Shown here: piece after piece, positions 7,990 to 15,185 of the stretch | How positions within the stretch are numbered: position 1 is the first letter of the stretch | Layout: each line of letters opens with the position of its first letter | Origin: an uncultured Alphaproteobacteria bacterium | GTDB taxonomy: Bacteria > Pseudomonadota > Alphaproteobacteria > Sphingomonadales > Sphingomonadaceae | DNA: 18,827 nt | Direction: 5' to 3' | Assembly (NCBI GenBank): GCA_903939555.1 | Contig: CAJAHV010000351.1 | Coordinates: 1 to 18,827, forward strand | Program-made: the position numbers and the translations under genes | The notes under the pieces: generated by a model | What the model saw: the letters and a program-made list of their open reading frames with translations, nothing else | Told to the model about the DNA's origin: nothing | Database searches by the model: none

Positions 7990-8757
7990 ATGTGGACGAT
8001 CGATCTCAACGCCGATCTCGGCGAAGGCTTTGGCCCCTGGACGATGGGCGATGACGAAGCGATGCTCGGCATCGTATCGAGCGCCAATGTCGCTTGCGGC
8101 GGCCATGCCAGCGACCCCGACACCATGGCGCGAACGCTGCAACTCGCTCGGGCGCGCGGCGTCGTCACCGGGGCGCATCCCAGCTATCCCGACAAGGAAG
8201 GTTTCGGCCGCCGCCGCCTACCGATGATGCCGGTGGAGATCGAACGCTTCACCGTGGCGCAAATCGGCGCGCTGATCGGCATTGGCCGGCTGGTCGGGCA
8301 GCCGATCCTTTATGTGAAACCCCATGGTGCGCTTGCTAATGTCGCCGCCGAAGACGCAGCGGTCGCCGAAGCGATCGTCCGCGCCGTCCATGCCGTTGAT
8401 CCGCAGCTTGCCATCCTGGCCATTTCGGGCACGATGCTCGAGCGGGTAGCGCGCGCCCGCGGGCTGACGGTGTTCAGCGAGATTTTCGCCGATCGCGGTT
8501 ATACGCCCGAGGGATTGCTGGTGCCGCGCAGCGAGCCCGGCGCGATGATTCATGATCCCGATGCCGCGCTGCACCGCCTGCTCGGCTTTTTCCAGAACCG
8601 CCAGATGCCGGCGGTGGGCGGCGATCCGGTCACGCTTGCGGCGCATTCGGTGTGCATCCATGGCGACAGCCCTGATGCTGTGGCAATGGCGCAGCATATC
8701 CGCACCGGCTTCACGGTGCGCGGCATCGGCATCGCGCCCTTCATCACCCGCGCCTGA
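7990..8757 (+). CDS. pxpA: 5-oxoprolinase subunit A (LamB/YcsF family)
   Basis: This is one of three subunits of the prokaryotic ATP-dependent 5-oxoprolinase, which opens 5-oxo-L-proline (pyroglutamate) to L-glutamate. The 255-residue protein is the usual family length and carries the LamB/YcsF hallmarks: IDLNADLGEGFGPW at the N-terminus, SANVACGGHASDP, the GAHPSYPDKEGFGRR block and YVKPHGALAN. The start is fixed by IDLNADLGE being the conserved family N-terminus; no ribosome site precedes it. Its stop overlaps the pxpB ATG by one base (TGATG), so the genes are translationally coupled. A 129-bp gap separates it from the kinase gene and probably holds its own promoter. Confidence 0.93.
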   Translation: MWTIDLNADLGEGFGPWTMGDDEAMLGIVSSANVACGGHASDPDTMARTLQLARARGVVTGAHPSYPDKEGFGRRRLPMMPVEIERFTVAQIGALIGIGRLVGQPILYVKPHGALANVAAEDAAVAEAIVRAVHAVDPQLAILAISGTMLERVARARGLTVFSEIFADRGYTPEGLLVPRSEPGAMIHDPDAALHRLLGFFQNRQMPAVGGDPVTLAAHSVCIHGDSPDAVAMAQHIRTGFTVRGIGIAPFITRA

Positions 8758-9431
8758 TGGCGGCGCTGCCAGTCTGCAAGCCCGTTGGTGACAGCGGTGT
8801 GCTGCTCGAATTCGGCGATGCCATCGATCCGTTGCTGTTCGACAATATTCTGGCGCTCGATGCGGCGTTGCAGGCCGCGCCGCCGCCGGGCTTGCTTGAA
8901 ACCGTGCCGGCTTATGTAACGCTGCTGCTGGTCTATGATCCGCTGGTCACCAATTTTGCGACCGTGGCGCAGGCGGCACTGGCACTGGCGGGGCAGGGCG
9001 GCGCCGCGCGCCGGGCCGGGCGCGAACACCGCATCCCGATGTGCAGCGATGCGGATCTGGCACCCGACCTTGCCGATGTCGCGGCGCAGGCTGGCATGGC
9101 GCCCGATGCGGTTATCGCGGCGCATCTGACCGCCGACTATCGTGTCTATATGGTCGGTTTTGCCCCCGGCTATGCCTATATGGATGGCGTGCCGGCGGCG
9201 TTGCACCTGCCGCGCAAGCCGGTGCCGGTGCGGTCGCGCCCCATCGGCTCGGTGATGATCGCCGGCGGGCAATGCCTCATCACTACGCTGCCGATGCCGA
9301 CCGGTTGGTGGGTGATCGGCCAGACGCGCACGCCGGTGCTGCGGCTGGAAGATCCCGAGCCCTTTTTGTTGCAGCCCGGCGACCGGGTGCGCTTTTGCCG
9401 CGTCTCGCGCGCCGCGTTCGACGCCGGCTGA
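8757..9431 (+). CDS. pxpB: 5-oxoprolinase subunit B (KipI-like)
   Basis: This 224-residue protein of the carboxyltransferase subdomain C/D family is homologous to Bacillus KipI and the N-terminal part of urea-carboxylase-type proteins. It forms the PxpB-PxpC complex that activates pyroglutamate with ATP before PxpA completes hydrolysis. Diagnostic segments are LLETVPAYVTLLLVYDP (about 47-62), VGFAPGYAYMDGVP (133-146), RPIGSVMIAGGQ (161-172) and the PTGWWVIGQT block (181-190). Both ends are coupled by one-base TGATG overlaps, upstream with pxpA and downstream with pxpC, which supports a fixed stoichiometric complex. The alternative kinase-inhibitor role of KipI is specific to Bacillus sporulation and does not apply here. 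Confidence 0.92.
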   Translation: MAALPVCKPVGDSGVLLEFGDAIDPLLFDNILALDAALQAAPPPGLLETVPAYVTLLLVYDPLVTNFATVAQAALALAGQGGAARRAGREHRIPMCSDADLAPDLADVAAQAGMAPDAVIAAHLTADYRVYMVGFAPGYAYMDGVPAALHLPRKPVPVRSRPIGSVMIAGGQCLITTLPMPTGWWVIGQTRTPVLRLEDPEPFLLQPGDRVRFCRVSRAAFDAG

Positions 9432-10432
9432 TGGCGCGCTGCGTTCTGATGGTCGAACAGGCCGGGCCGTTGTCGACCTTGCAGGATGAAGGCCGGCGCG
9501 GTCATCTGCGCCACGGTGTTACCTGGTCGGGGCCGATCGACCGCGCCGCCTTTGCCGCGGTGCAGGCTGCGCTGGGCAATCCGGCTGGCAGTCCGGCGGT
9601 GGAATTGTCGCACGGCGGCATCACGCTGCGCTGTGTGGAGGGGGAAGCCATCTTTGCACTGACCGGCGGTGATTTTACGGCGCGGGTCGAGGGCGCGGCA
9701 GCGGCCGGCTGGACGACCGGGGTGCTGCGCGCCGGGCAGCGCTTGCTGATACGCGATGGCGGCGCCAGCAATTGGGCGGTGCTGGGGTTTGCCGGCGCAA
9801 TCGAGTGTCCGCAATGGCTGGGCAGCGCGGCGACGCTGGCGCTGGTCGGGCTGGGCGGTGGCCGGTTGGTGGCGGGCGACCGGTTGGTGATCGAGGCGCG
9901 GTTGCCGGGCGAAGCGCGGCCGCTGCCGCTGCCGTCAGTCGCGCGCGGCCCGATCCGTGTCGTGATGGGGCCACAGGCAGATTTTTTCCCGGCCGAGGCG
10001 CAAGAGGCGCTGCTCGATCAGGAATTCAACATCGCGCCGGCCTTTGATCGCATGGGAATAGTGCTCGCCGGGCCGGCCTTGGTACCGTCGGCGGTGACCA
10101 TGTTGTCGGCGCCGCTGCTGCGCGGCGCGGTACAGGTCAACGGCGCTGGCACCGCGACGATATTGCTCGCCGATCACCAGACGACGGCGGGCTATCCGCG
10201 CATTGCGACGGTTATCGGTGCCGATCTCGACCGGCTGGCGCAGTTGCGGCCGGGGACGAAATTGCGCTTTGCTGCGGTGACCGTAGAGGCTGCCGTGGCG
10301 GCGGCGCGCGCGGCAGCGAAAGCGCAGGCGACGTGGCTGGCGGCGGTCGCGGCTGGGCAGGGGTCGCTCGCCGACCGGCTCGCGTCGGCCAATCTGATCG
10401 ACGGCGTTGTCGATGCGCAGGGGAACGAGTGA
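9431..10432 (+). CDS. pxpC: 5-oxoprolinase subunit C (KipA-like, biotin-dependent carboxyltransferase fold)
   Basis: This 333-residue partner of PxpB has the family signature near the N-terminus, VEQAGPLSTLQDEGRRGHLRHGV, then SGPIDRAAFAAVQAALGNPAGSPAVELS. The C-terminal block RVVMGPQADFF and the FNIAPAFDRMGIVLAG segment follow. It lacks a biotin attachment site and is not a carboxylase itself despite the family name. The open frame extends upstream to 9041 inside pxpB, but the real start is the ATG at 9431, which overlaps the pxpB stop and places the conserved N-terminus correctly. Its stop is one base before the start of the dipeptide epimerase. Confidence 0.92.
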   Translation: MARCVLMVEQAGPLSTLQDEGRRGHLRHGVTWSGPIDRAAFAAVQAALGNPAGSPAVELSHGGITLRCVEGEAIFALTGGDFTARVEGAAAAGWTTGVLRAGQRLLIRDGGASNWAVLGFAGAIECPQWLGSAATLALVGLGGGRLVAGDRLVIEARLPGEARPLPLPSVARGPIRVVMGPQADFFPAEAQEALLDQEFNIAPAFDRMGIVLAGPALVPSAVTMLSAPLLRGAVQVNGAGTATILLADHQTTAGYPRIATVIGADLDRLAQLRPGTKLRFAAVTVEAAVAAARAAAKAQATWLAAVAAGQGSLADRLASANLIDGVVDAQGNE

Positions 10433-10433
10433 A

Positions 10434-11423
10434 ATGCCGGACTGGACGGTCACCACCCGCGCGCACGACTGGCCGATGCGTGAACCCTTCGCCATCGCGC
10501 GCGGCGTGCAGGATGACCAGCCGACGCTGCAACTGCGGCTGGACGACGGGGCAGGGCATGTCGGGCGCGGCGAGGCGTGCGGCGTCGATTATCGCGGCGA
10601 AACCCCGGCGACGATGGCGGCGCAGCTCGCCGCGATTGCCGGCATCATCAGCGGCGGGGTCAGCCGCGATGACCTGTTCGGCTTGCTGCCCGCCGGCGGG
10701 GCGCGCTTTGCGCTCGATGCGGCGCTGTGGGACCTGAGCGCCAAGCGTGATGGCATGAACCCCTTTACCGCCGCCGGGGTGGTGGCGAGGCCGGTGGTGG
10801 CTGACATGACGATCGGTATTCGTGCCGTGGCGGACTATGCCGTGGCGGCGCGGCGTTATGCCGATTTTGCCGTGCTCAAGATCAAGGTCGATGCGCGCGA
10901 CCCCATTGCCTGCATCGAAAGCGTGCGGCGCGGCGCACCGAAAGCGCGTTTGATTGTCGACCCCAACCAGTCGTGGAGCGTTGCGATGGTCAAGGCGCTC
11001 GGGCCGCGGTTGCAGGCGCTTGGCGTCGTGCTGCTCGAACAGCCGATCCCGGTGGGGGATGAAGCCGGCCTCGATGGCCATGTGCCGGCGGTGCCGCTGT
11101 GCGCCGATGAACTGATCGACGGGATCGATGACTTGGCGCGGGCGCGCGGGCGGTTCCAGCTGGTCAACATCAAGCTCGACAAATGCGGCGGGCTGACCGC
11201 CGGGCTGGCGCTTGCGGATGCGGCAGAGGCGTTGGGTTTCGGGCTGATGGTCGGCTGCATGGCGGGATCGTCGCTGGGCATGGCCCCGGCGATGGTGTTG
11301 GCCCAGCGCTGCGCCTTTGCCGATCTTGATGGGCCGTTGCTGCAGGCGGAAGATTGTGCGGACGGGTTCGTTTATGAACAGGGTGTGGTGCACAGCCCGC
11401 ACAACCCGGCGCTCTGGGGCTAG
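10434..11423 (+). CDS. Dipeptide epimerase, probably L-Ala-D/L-Glu type (enolase superfamily)
   Basis: This 329-residue muconate-lactonizing-subgroup member of the enolase superfamily has an N-terminal capping domain at 1-120, then a barrel with the catalytic pair K149 and K151 (KIKVD). Metal ligands are D176 (VDPNQSW), E202 (LLEQPI) and D225 (CADE), and the opposite base is K247 in NIKLDKCGG. The KIKVD, NIKLDKCGG and late DLDGP motifs are those of L-Ala-D/L-Glu epimerases such as E. coli YcjG, which isomerise murein dipeptides. The ATG at 10434 has AGGGGA at 10419-10424; an in-frame TTG at 10407 overlaps pxpC but lacks support. The gene directly follows pxpC, so it is probably in the same operon. 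Specificity for other acidic dipeptides cannot be excluded. Confidence 0.88.
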   Translation: MPDWTVTTRAHDWPMREPFAIARGVQDDQPTLQLRLDDGAGHVGRGEACGVDYRGETPATMAAQLAAIAGIISGGVSRDDLFGLLPAGGARFALDAALWDLSAKRDGMNPFTAAGVVARPVVADMTIGIRAVADYAVAARRYADFAVLKIKVDARDPIACIESVRRGAPKARLIVDPNQSWSVAMVKALGPRLQALGVVLLEQPIPVGDEAGLDGHVPAVPLCADELIDGIDDLARARGRFQLVNIKLDKCGGLTAGLALADAAEALGFGLMVGCMAGSSLGMAPAMVLAQRCAFADLDGPLLQAEDCADGFVYEQGVVHSPHNPALWG

Positions 11424-11454
11424 AGCGTTGACCAGTGCCGCTTGATCGAAGTGG

Positions 11455-11471
11455 CCCGGGTCACGCCCGGG
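11455..11471. terminator. Hairpin between convergent epimerase gene and purL
   Basis: CCCGGG at 11455-11460 and 11466-11471 can pair across a 5-base TCACG loop. It lies 31 bases after the epimerase stop and 13 bases from the purL stop. There is no T-tract, so a bidirectional terminator is possible but not proven. Confidence 0.4.
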
Positions 11472-11484
11472 ATGAGGGCAAGTT

Positions 11485-13647
11485 TCAGATCTCGCCCTGT
11501 ATCATCGCTGGCAGCGCGCCTTCGTTGGCGGCACGAAGACCGGCGAGCGTCACCCCGGCTACCGTGTCGCCGCCGGTGGTGCCGAGCTGGCGGGCCGGCA
11601 CGCCGATGGCGGGCGGCGCAGTGCCCGCAATCGTGACGACATACCGGCCCTGGCCTTCGCCGAACGCTGCCCCGGCATCGGGCAGCGCCTCCGCCACCAG
11701 CGTGACGCCGATGTTGCCGGCCAGCGCCATCTTTGTCAGCGCGACGAGCGCGCCGCCGCCCGATACATCATGCACTGCCGTAACCGTGCCGGCGGCGATT
11801 AGCGCGGCGACCGCTTCGCCGGCGGCGCGTTCAGCGGCGAGATCGACCGGTGGCGGCGGGCCATCCTCGCGGCCCTGGCATTCACGCAGCCACAGCGACT
11901 GGCCAAGATGGTCCTCGGCTTCGCCGATTAGCCAGATGGCCTCGCCCTCGGCCTTGAAAGCCATCGTCATCTGCCGGGTGTAATCGGCGATCATGCCGAC
12001 CCCGCCGATTGCCGGGGTGGGCAGGATGGCGCTGCCGCCGCCCGTCGCGCGGCTTTCGTTGTAAAGGCTGACATTGCCCGACACGACCGGATAATCGAGC
12101 GCCCGGCACGCTTCGGCCATGCCCTCGATGCAGCCGACGAGTTGCCCCATGATGACCGGGTTCTGCGGGCTGCCGAAATTGAGGCAGTTGGTGATGGCGA
12201 GCGGTTTTGCCCCCACCGAAATCAGGTTGCGCCAGCTTTCGGCGACGGCCTGTTTGCCGCCTTCCACCGGGTCGGCAAAGCAATAGCGCGGCGTGCAATC
12301 GGTGGTGATCGCGAGGGCCTTTTGCGTGCCATGGACGCGCACCACCGCGGCATCGCCGCCCGGGCGCTGCACCGTGTCGGCGCCGACCATGTGATCATAT
12401 TGTTCCCAAATCCAGCGCTTCGAGGCGAGATCGGGGCAGGCCATTAGCCTGAGCAGATCGGCGGCGATATCGGTCGATTCGGGCACGTCGGTGAGCGGCG
12501 GGCGCTTCGGCGTCGGCACATGCGGGCGATCATATTTCGGCGCTTCATCGGCAAGCGGCCCCAGCGGAATGTCGCCGACGATGTCGCCATGGAAAGTCAT
12601 GGTGAGGTTGCCGCCGGGGACGACTTCACCGATCACCGCGAAATCGAGTTCCCATTTACGGAAGATCGCTTCAGCAAAATCTTCGCGGCCGGGCTTCAAG
12701 ACCATCAACATGCGTTCCTGCGATTCGGACAGCATCATCTCGTAGGGCAGCATATGGGTTTCGCGTACCGGCACCTTGTCGAGATCGAGCCGGATGCCGA
12801 CGCCGCCCTTCGACGCCATTTCGACGCTCGACGAGGTCAGCCCCGCCGCGCCCATGTCCTGGATGGCGACGATCGCGTCCGACGCCATCAGTTCGAGGCA
12901 TGCCTCGATCAGTAGTTTTTCGGTGAACGGGTCGCCGACCTGCACCGTCGGGCGCTTTTCATCGCTGTTTTCATCGAATTCGGCGCTGGCCATGGTGGCG
13001 CCATGGATGCCGTCGCGGCCGGTCTTGGAGCCGACATAGACCACCGAATTGCCCACCCCGGCGGCGGCCGAATAAAAGATCTTGTCCTGCTTGGCCACGC
13101 CGACCGTCATCGCGTTGACGATGATGTTGCCGTTATAGGATTTGTGGAAATTGGTTTCGCCGCCCACTGTGGGCACGCCGACGCAATTGCCATAGCCGCC
13201 GATGCCGGCGACAACACCCTTGACGAGATGGCGCATCTTGGGCGCATCGATCTCGCCGAAACGCAGCGCGTTCATGTTGGCGACCGGCCGCGCGCCCATG
13301 GTGAACACATCACGCAGGATGCCCCCCACCCCTGTTGCGGCGCCTTGGTAAGGCTCGATGAAACTGGGGTGGTTGTGCGATTCCATCTTGAAAATGGCAG
13401 CGTCACCATCGCCGATATCGATGACTCCGGCATTTTCGCCCGGACCGCAGATCACCCACGGCGCTTTCGTGGGCAGCTTGGCGAGGTGCATACGCGACGA
13501 CTTGTAGGAACAATGTTCCGACCACATCACCGAATAGATGCCGAGTTCCAGAAGGTTGGGCACCCGGCCCAAGGACGCGACAACGCGATCATATTCTTCG
13601 GGGGTGAAGCCATGGTCGGCAACGATCTGGGGCGTGATGTCAGTCAT
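11485..13647 (-). CDS. purL: Phosphoribosylformylglycinamidine synthase, small PurL subunit
   Basis: This enzyme uses ATP and PurQ-delivered ammonia to turn FGAR into FGAM, the fourth step of purine synthesis. The 720-residue protein is the small PurL class, which lacks the glutaminase domain and works with PurS and PurQ; neither of those is in this window. Motifs include catalytic-region VMWSEHCSYKSSR (His45), GPGENAGVIDIGDGDAAIF, KMESHNHPSFIEP (from about 88), IQDMGAAGLTSSSVEMA, NCLNFGSPQNP and GNVSLYNES. The frame is open upstream to 13950, across the neighbouring gene. The N-terminus MTDITPQIVADHGFTPEEY at 13647 is the family start, so the longer version is rejected. A perfect 18-bp inverted repeat lies just upstream (13663-13680). 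The gene is monocistronic here, divergent from the NADH dehydrogenase. Confidence 0.95.
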   Translation of the reverse strand: MTDITPQIVADHGFTPEEYDRVVASLGRVPNLLELGIYSVMWSEHCSYKSSRMHLAKLPTKAPWVICGPGENAGVIDIGDGDAAIFKMESHNHPSFIEPYQGAATGVGGILRDVFTMGARPVANMNALRFGEIDAPKMRHLVKGVVAGIGGYGNCVGVPTVGGETNFHKSYNGNIIVNAMTVGVAKQDKIFYSAAAGVGNSVVYVGSKTGRDGIHGATMASAEFDENSDEKRPTVQVGDPFTEKLLIEACLELMASDAIVAIQDMGAAGLTSSSVEMASKGGVGIRLDLDKVPVRETHMLPYEMMLSESQERMLMVLKPGREDFAEAIFRKWELDFAVIGEVVPGGNLTMTFHGDIVGDIPLGPLADEAPKYDRPHVPTPKRPPLTDVPESTDIAADLLRLMACPDLASKRWIWEQYDHMVGADTVQRPGGDAAVVRVHGTQKALAITTDCTPRYCFADPVEGGKQAVAESWRNLISVGAKPLAITNCLNFGSPQNPVIMGQLVGCIEGMAEACRALDYPVVSGNVSLYNESRATGGGSAILPTPAIGGVGMIADYTRQMTMAFKAEGEAIWLIGEAEDHLGQSLWLRECQGREDGPPPPVDLAAERAAGEAVAALIAAGTVTAVHDVSGGGALVALTKMALAGNIGVTLVAEALPDAGAAFGEGQGRYVVTIAGTAPPAIGVPARQLGTTGGDTVAGVTLAGLRAANEGALPAMIQGEI

Positions 13648-13662
13648 GCCGAGCCGATAGCC

Positions 13663-13680
13663 GACAGCGGGGCCGCTGTC
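13663..13680. promoter_or_regulatory. Perfect 8+2+8 inverted repeat in the purL leader / divergent promoter region
   Basis: GACAGCGGGGCCGCTGTC has 8-base arms that are exact reverse complements around a 2-base centre. It ends 16 bases upstream of the purL ATG and 73 bases from the start of the divergent NADH dehydrogenase gene. It could be an operator for a dimeric repressor, or a hairpin in the purL mRNA leader close to the ribosome-binding area. No known purine operator in alphaproteobacteria is recognised in it. Confidence 0.5.
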
Positions 13681-13753
13681 ATCCGGCAGAAGCGCCGTCT
13701 GGTGATTTGTCGACCGAGGCGCTAGGGTTGCAGTGCAGCAACAAGGAAGCAGA

Positions 13754-15085
13754 ATGCCCCGCAGGCGCAAGGATGGCCGCAAGACCCAGATCGTCGTCGT
13801 CGGCGGCGGTGCCGGCGGGCTTGAGCTTGTCGCAAAACTCGGTGGCCATCTGCCGCGCGAAGATTTCGACATCATCCTGGTCGATCGCAACGCGACGCAT
13901 ATCTGGAAGCCGCTGCTGCACGAGGTCGCGGCGGGTTCGCTCGATGCCAATCTCGATGAGGTCGGCTATCGCGGCCATGCCTTTCGCTGGGGCTATCGCT
14001 ATTTCGACGGCGCACTGGAAAGCATCGATCGCGACGCGCAGGAAGTCGTCGTCGCGCCGATTCTTGACGACGATGGCAGTGAAGTCATCGGCCGCCACCG
14101 TATCCGCTATGATTTTCTCGTCCTGGCGGTCGGATCGGTTTCGAATGATTTCGGCACGCCGGGGGTGAAGGCACATTGCCTGTCGCTCGATACCCGCGCC
14201 GATGCCGATCGCTTCCGCCGCCGCTTGCTCAACCAGTGCCTGCGCGTGTCGCGCAGTATGACGCAGAATTCCGGGGCCGATGCCTATGCCCGGGTTGCCA
14301 TCGTCGGCGGCGGCGCCACCGGCGTCGAACTGGCGGCCGAACTTTATTCGGCGGCGACCGCGCTGGGTTTCTACGGCCTTGAGGTGTTCGATGAAAAACG
14401 CCTTCAGGTGACGCTGATCGAGGCCGGGCCGCGTATCCTGCCAGCACTGCCCGAGAAACTGGCTGCCGCAGCGACGGCCGAGCTCGAGGCGCTCGGCGTG
14501 CGCGTGCTGACCGGCACCCAGGTCATATCCGCCAGCGCCGACGGCATCGAAACGAAATCCGGCGAACATATCCCCGCCGACATCATGGTCTGGGCCGCCG
14601 GGGTGAAGGGCGCTGATTTCCTGAGCGGCATCGGTGGACTGGAGACGACTCGCAACAATCAGCTGCTCGTCGGCCCGACGCTGCAAACCACGCGCGACCC
14701 TAATATCTTCGCTATCGGCGACTGTGCCTCCTATACGCCGGGTGAAGACGGCACGCCGATTCCACCGCGCGCCCAGGCGGCGCACCAGATGGCCGCGACC
14801 GCCTATCAGAACCTGCGCGCGCTGATCGACAACAAGCCGTTGCGGGACTTTGTCTATCAGGACAAGGGCTCACTGGTCAGCCTGGCGCGCTACACCACCG
14901 TCGGCAGCCTGATGGGCAATCTTGTCGGTGGTCGCATGGCCATCGAAGGGCGGCTGGCGCGGCTGGTCTATACTTCGCTGTACCGCATGCACCTGATCGC
15001 CATTCATGGCTGGTTGAAGGGCCTGTCGCTGGTACTTGTCGGCCATGTCAACCAGGTGGTGCGGCCCAAGCTGAAGCTGCACTAA
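13754..15085 (+). CDS. ndh: Type II NADH:quinone oxidoreductase (NDH-2), FAD-dependent
   Basis: This peripheral membrane flavoprotein passes electrons from NADH to quinone without pumping protons. The 443-residue protein has two Rossmann motifs: FAD-binding VVVGGGAGGLELVAKLG from about residue 14, and NADH-binding VAIVGGGATGVELAAEL at about 182-198. A third conserved FAD segment, IFAIGDCASY, lies near 319. HIWKPLLHEVAAGSLD (about 50-65) and the AQAAHQMAATAYQNL helix are typical of NDH-2. The C-terminal part, from about 405, is hydrophobic/amphipathic (RMHLIAIHGWLKGLSLVLVGHV) and should anchor it to the membrane. The ATG at 13754 has AAGGA seven bases upstream; an in-frame GTG at 13733 is less likely. 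The sulfide:quinone reductase alternative is less likely because its conserved cysteines are not apparent. Confidence 0.9.
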   Translation: MPRRRKDGRKTQIVVVGGGAGGLELVAKLGGHLPREDFDIILVDRNATHIWKPLLHEVAAGSLDANLDEVGYRGHAFRWGYRYFDGALESIDRDAQEVVVAPILDDDGSEVIGRHRIRYDFLVLAVGSVSNDFGTPGVKAHCLSLDTRADADRFRRRLLNQCLRVSRSMTQNSGADAYARVAIVGGGATGVELAAELYSAATALGFYGLEVFDEKRLQVTLIEAGPRILPALPEKLAAAATAELEALGVRVLTGTQVISASADGIETKSGEHIPADIMVWAAGVKGADFLSGIGGLETTRNNQLLVGPTLQTTRDPNIFAIGDCASYTPGEDGTPIPPRAQAAHQMAATAYQNLRALIDNKPLRDFVYQDKGSLVSLARYTTVGSLMGNLVGGRMAIEGRLARLVYTSLYRMHLIAIHGWLKGLSLVLVGHVNQVVRPKLKLH

Positions 15086-15094
15086 GGGCATTTG

Positions 15095-15107
15095 TCCGCG
15101 CTGCGGA
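15095..15107 (+). terminator. Small hairpin after the NDH-2 gene
   Basis: TCCGC-GCT-GCGGA forms a 5-bp stem nine bases after the stop codon. It is short and lacks a T-tract, so its role as a terminator between the NADH dehydrogenase and the leuC-like gene is tentative. Confidence 0.25.
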
Positions 15108-15185
15108 GGCGGATGACGAACGGCTGGCGGCGACGGTCGCGAGGCGGTAGACAGGCGCGATGGTCGCCCTGTGCCCCGCCCGCTG

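Noticed and set aside
6526..8178. Minus-strand open frame of 550 codons over the kinase and start of pxpA
   Set aside because: It is antisense to two well-supported genes, crosses their intergenic gap, and its translation shows no domain or plausible hydrophobic pattern.
9041..9430. Upstream extension of pxpC inside pxpB
   Set aside because: It is only the open frame overlapping pxpB; the conserved PxpC N-terminus starts at 9431, exactly at the stop-start overlap.
10212..11402. Minus-strand open frame of 396 codons antisense to the epimerase
   Set aside because: It is the codon-position shadow of a GC-rich gene; the plus strand carries all enolase-superfamily catalytic residues.
13727..13742. 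GTTGC-N6-GCAAC element before the NDH-2 ribosome site, resembling the TGC-rich phaZ elements
   Set aside because: Five-base arms only, and no functional link between NDH-2 and PHB control is visible here.
13648..13950. N-terminal extension of purL to 13950
   Set aside because: The frame is open, but the extra 101 residues are composition-driven, overlap the divergent NDH-2 gene, and are absent from the family, whose N-terminus begins at 13647.
15151..15172. Inverted repeat ACAGG...CCTGT upstream of the leuC-like start
   Set aside because: The five-base arms plus a bulged extension are expected by chance in this composition, and it may lie partly in coding sequence if the GTG at 15171 is used.
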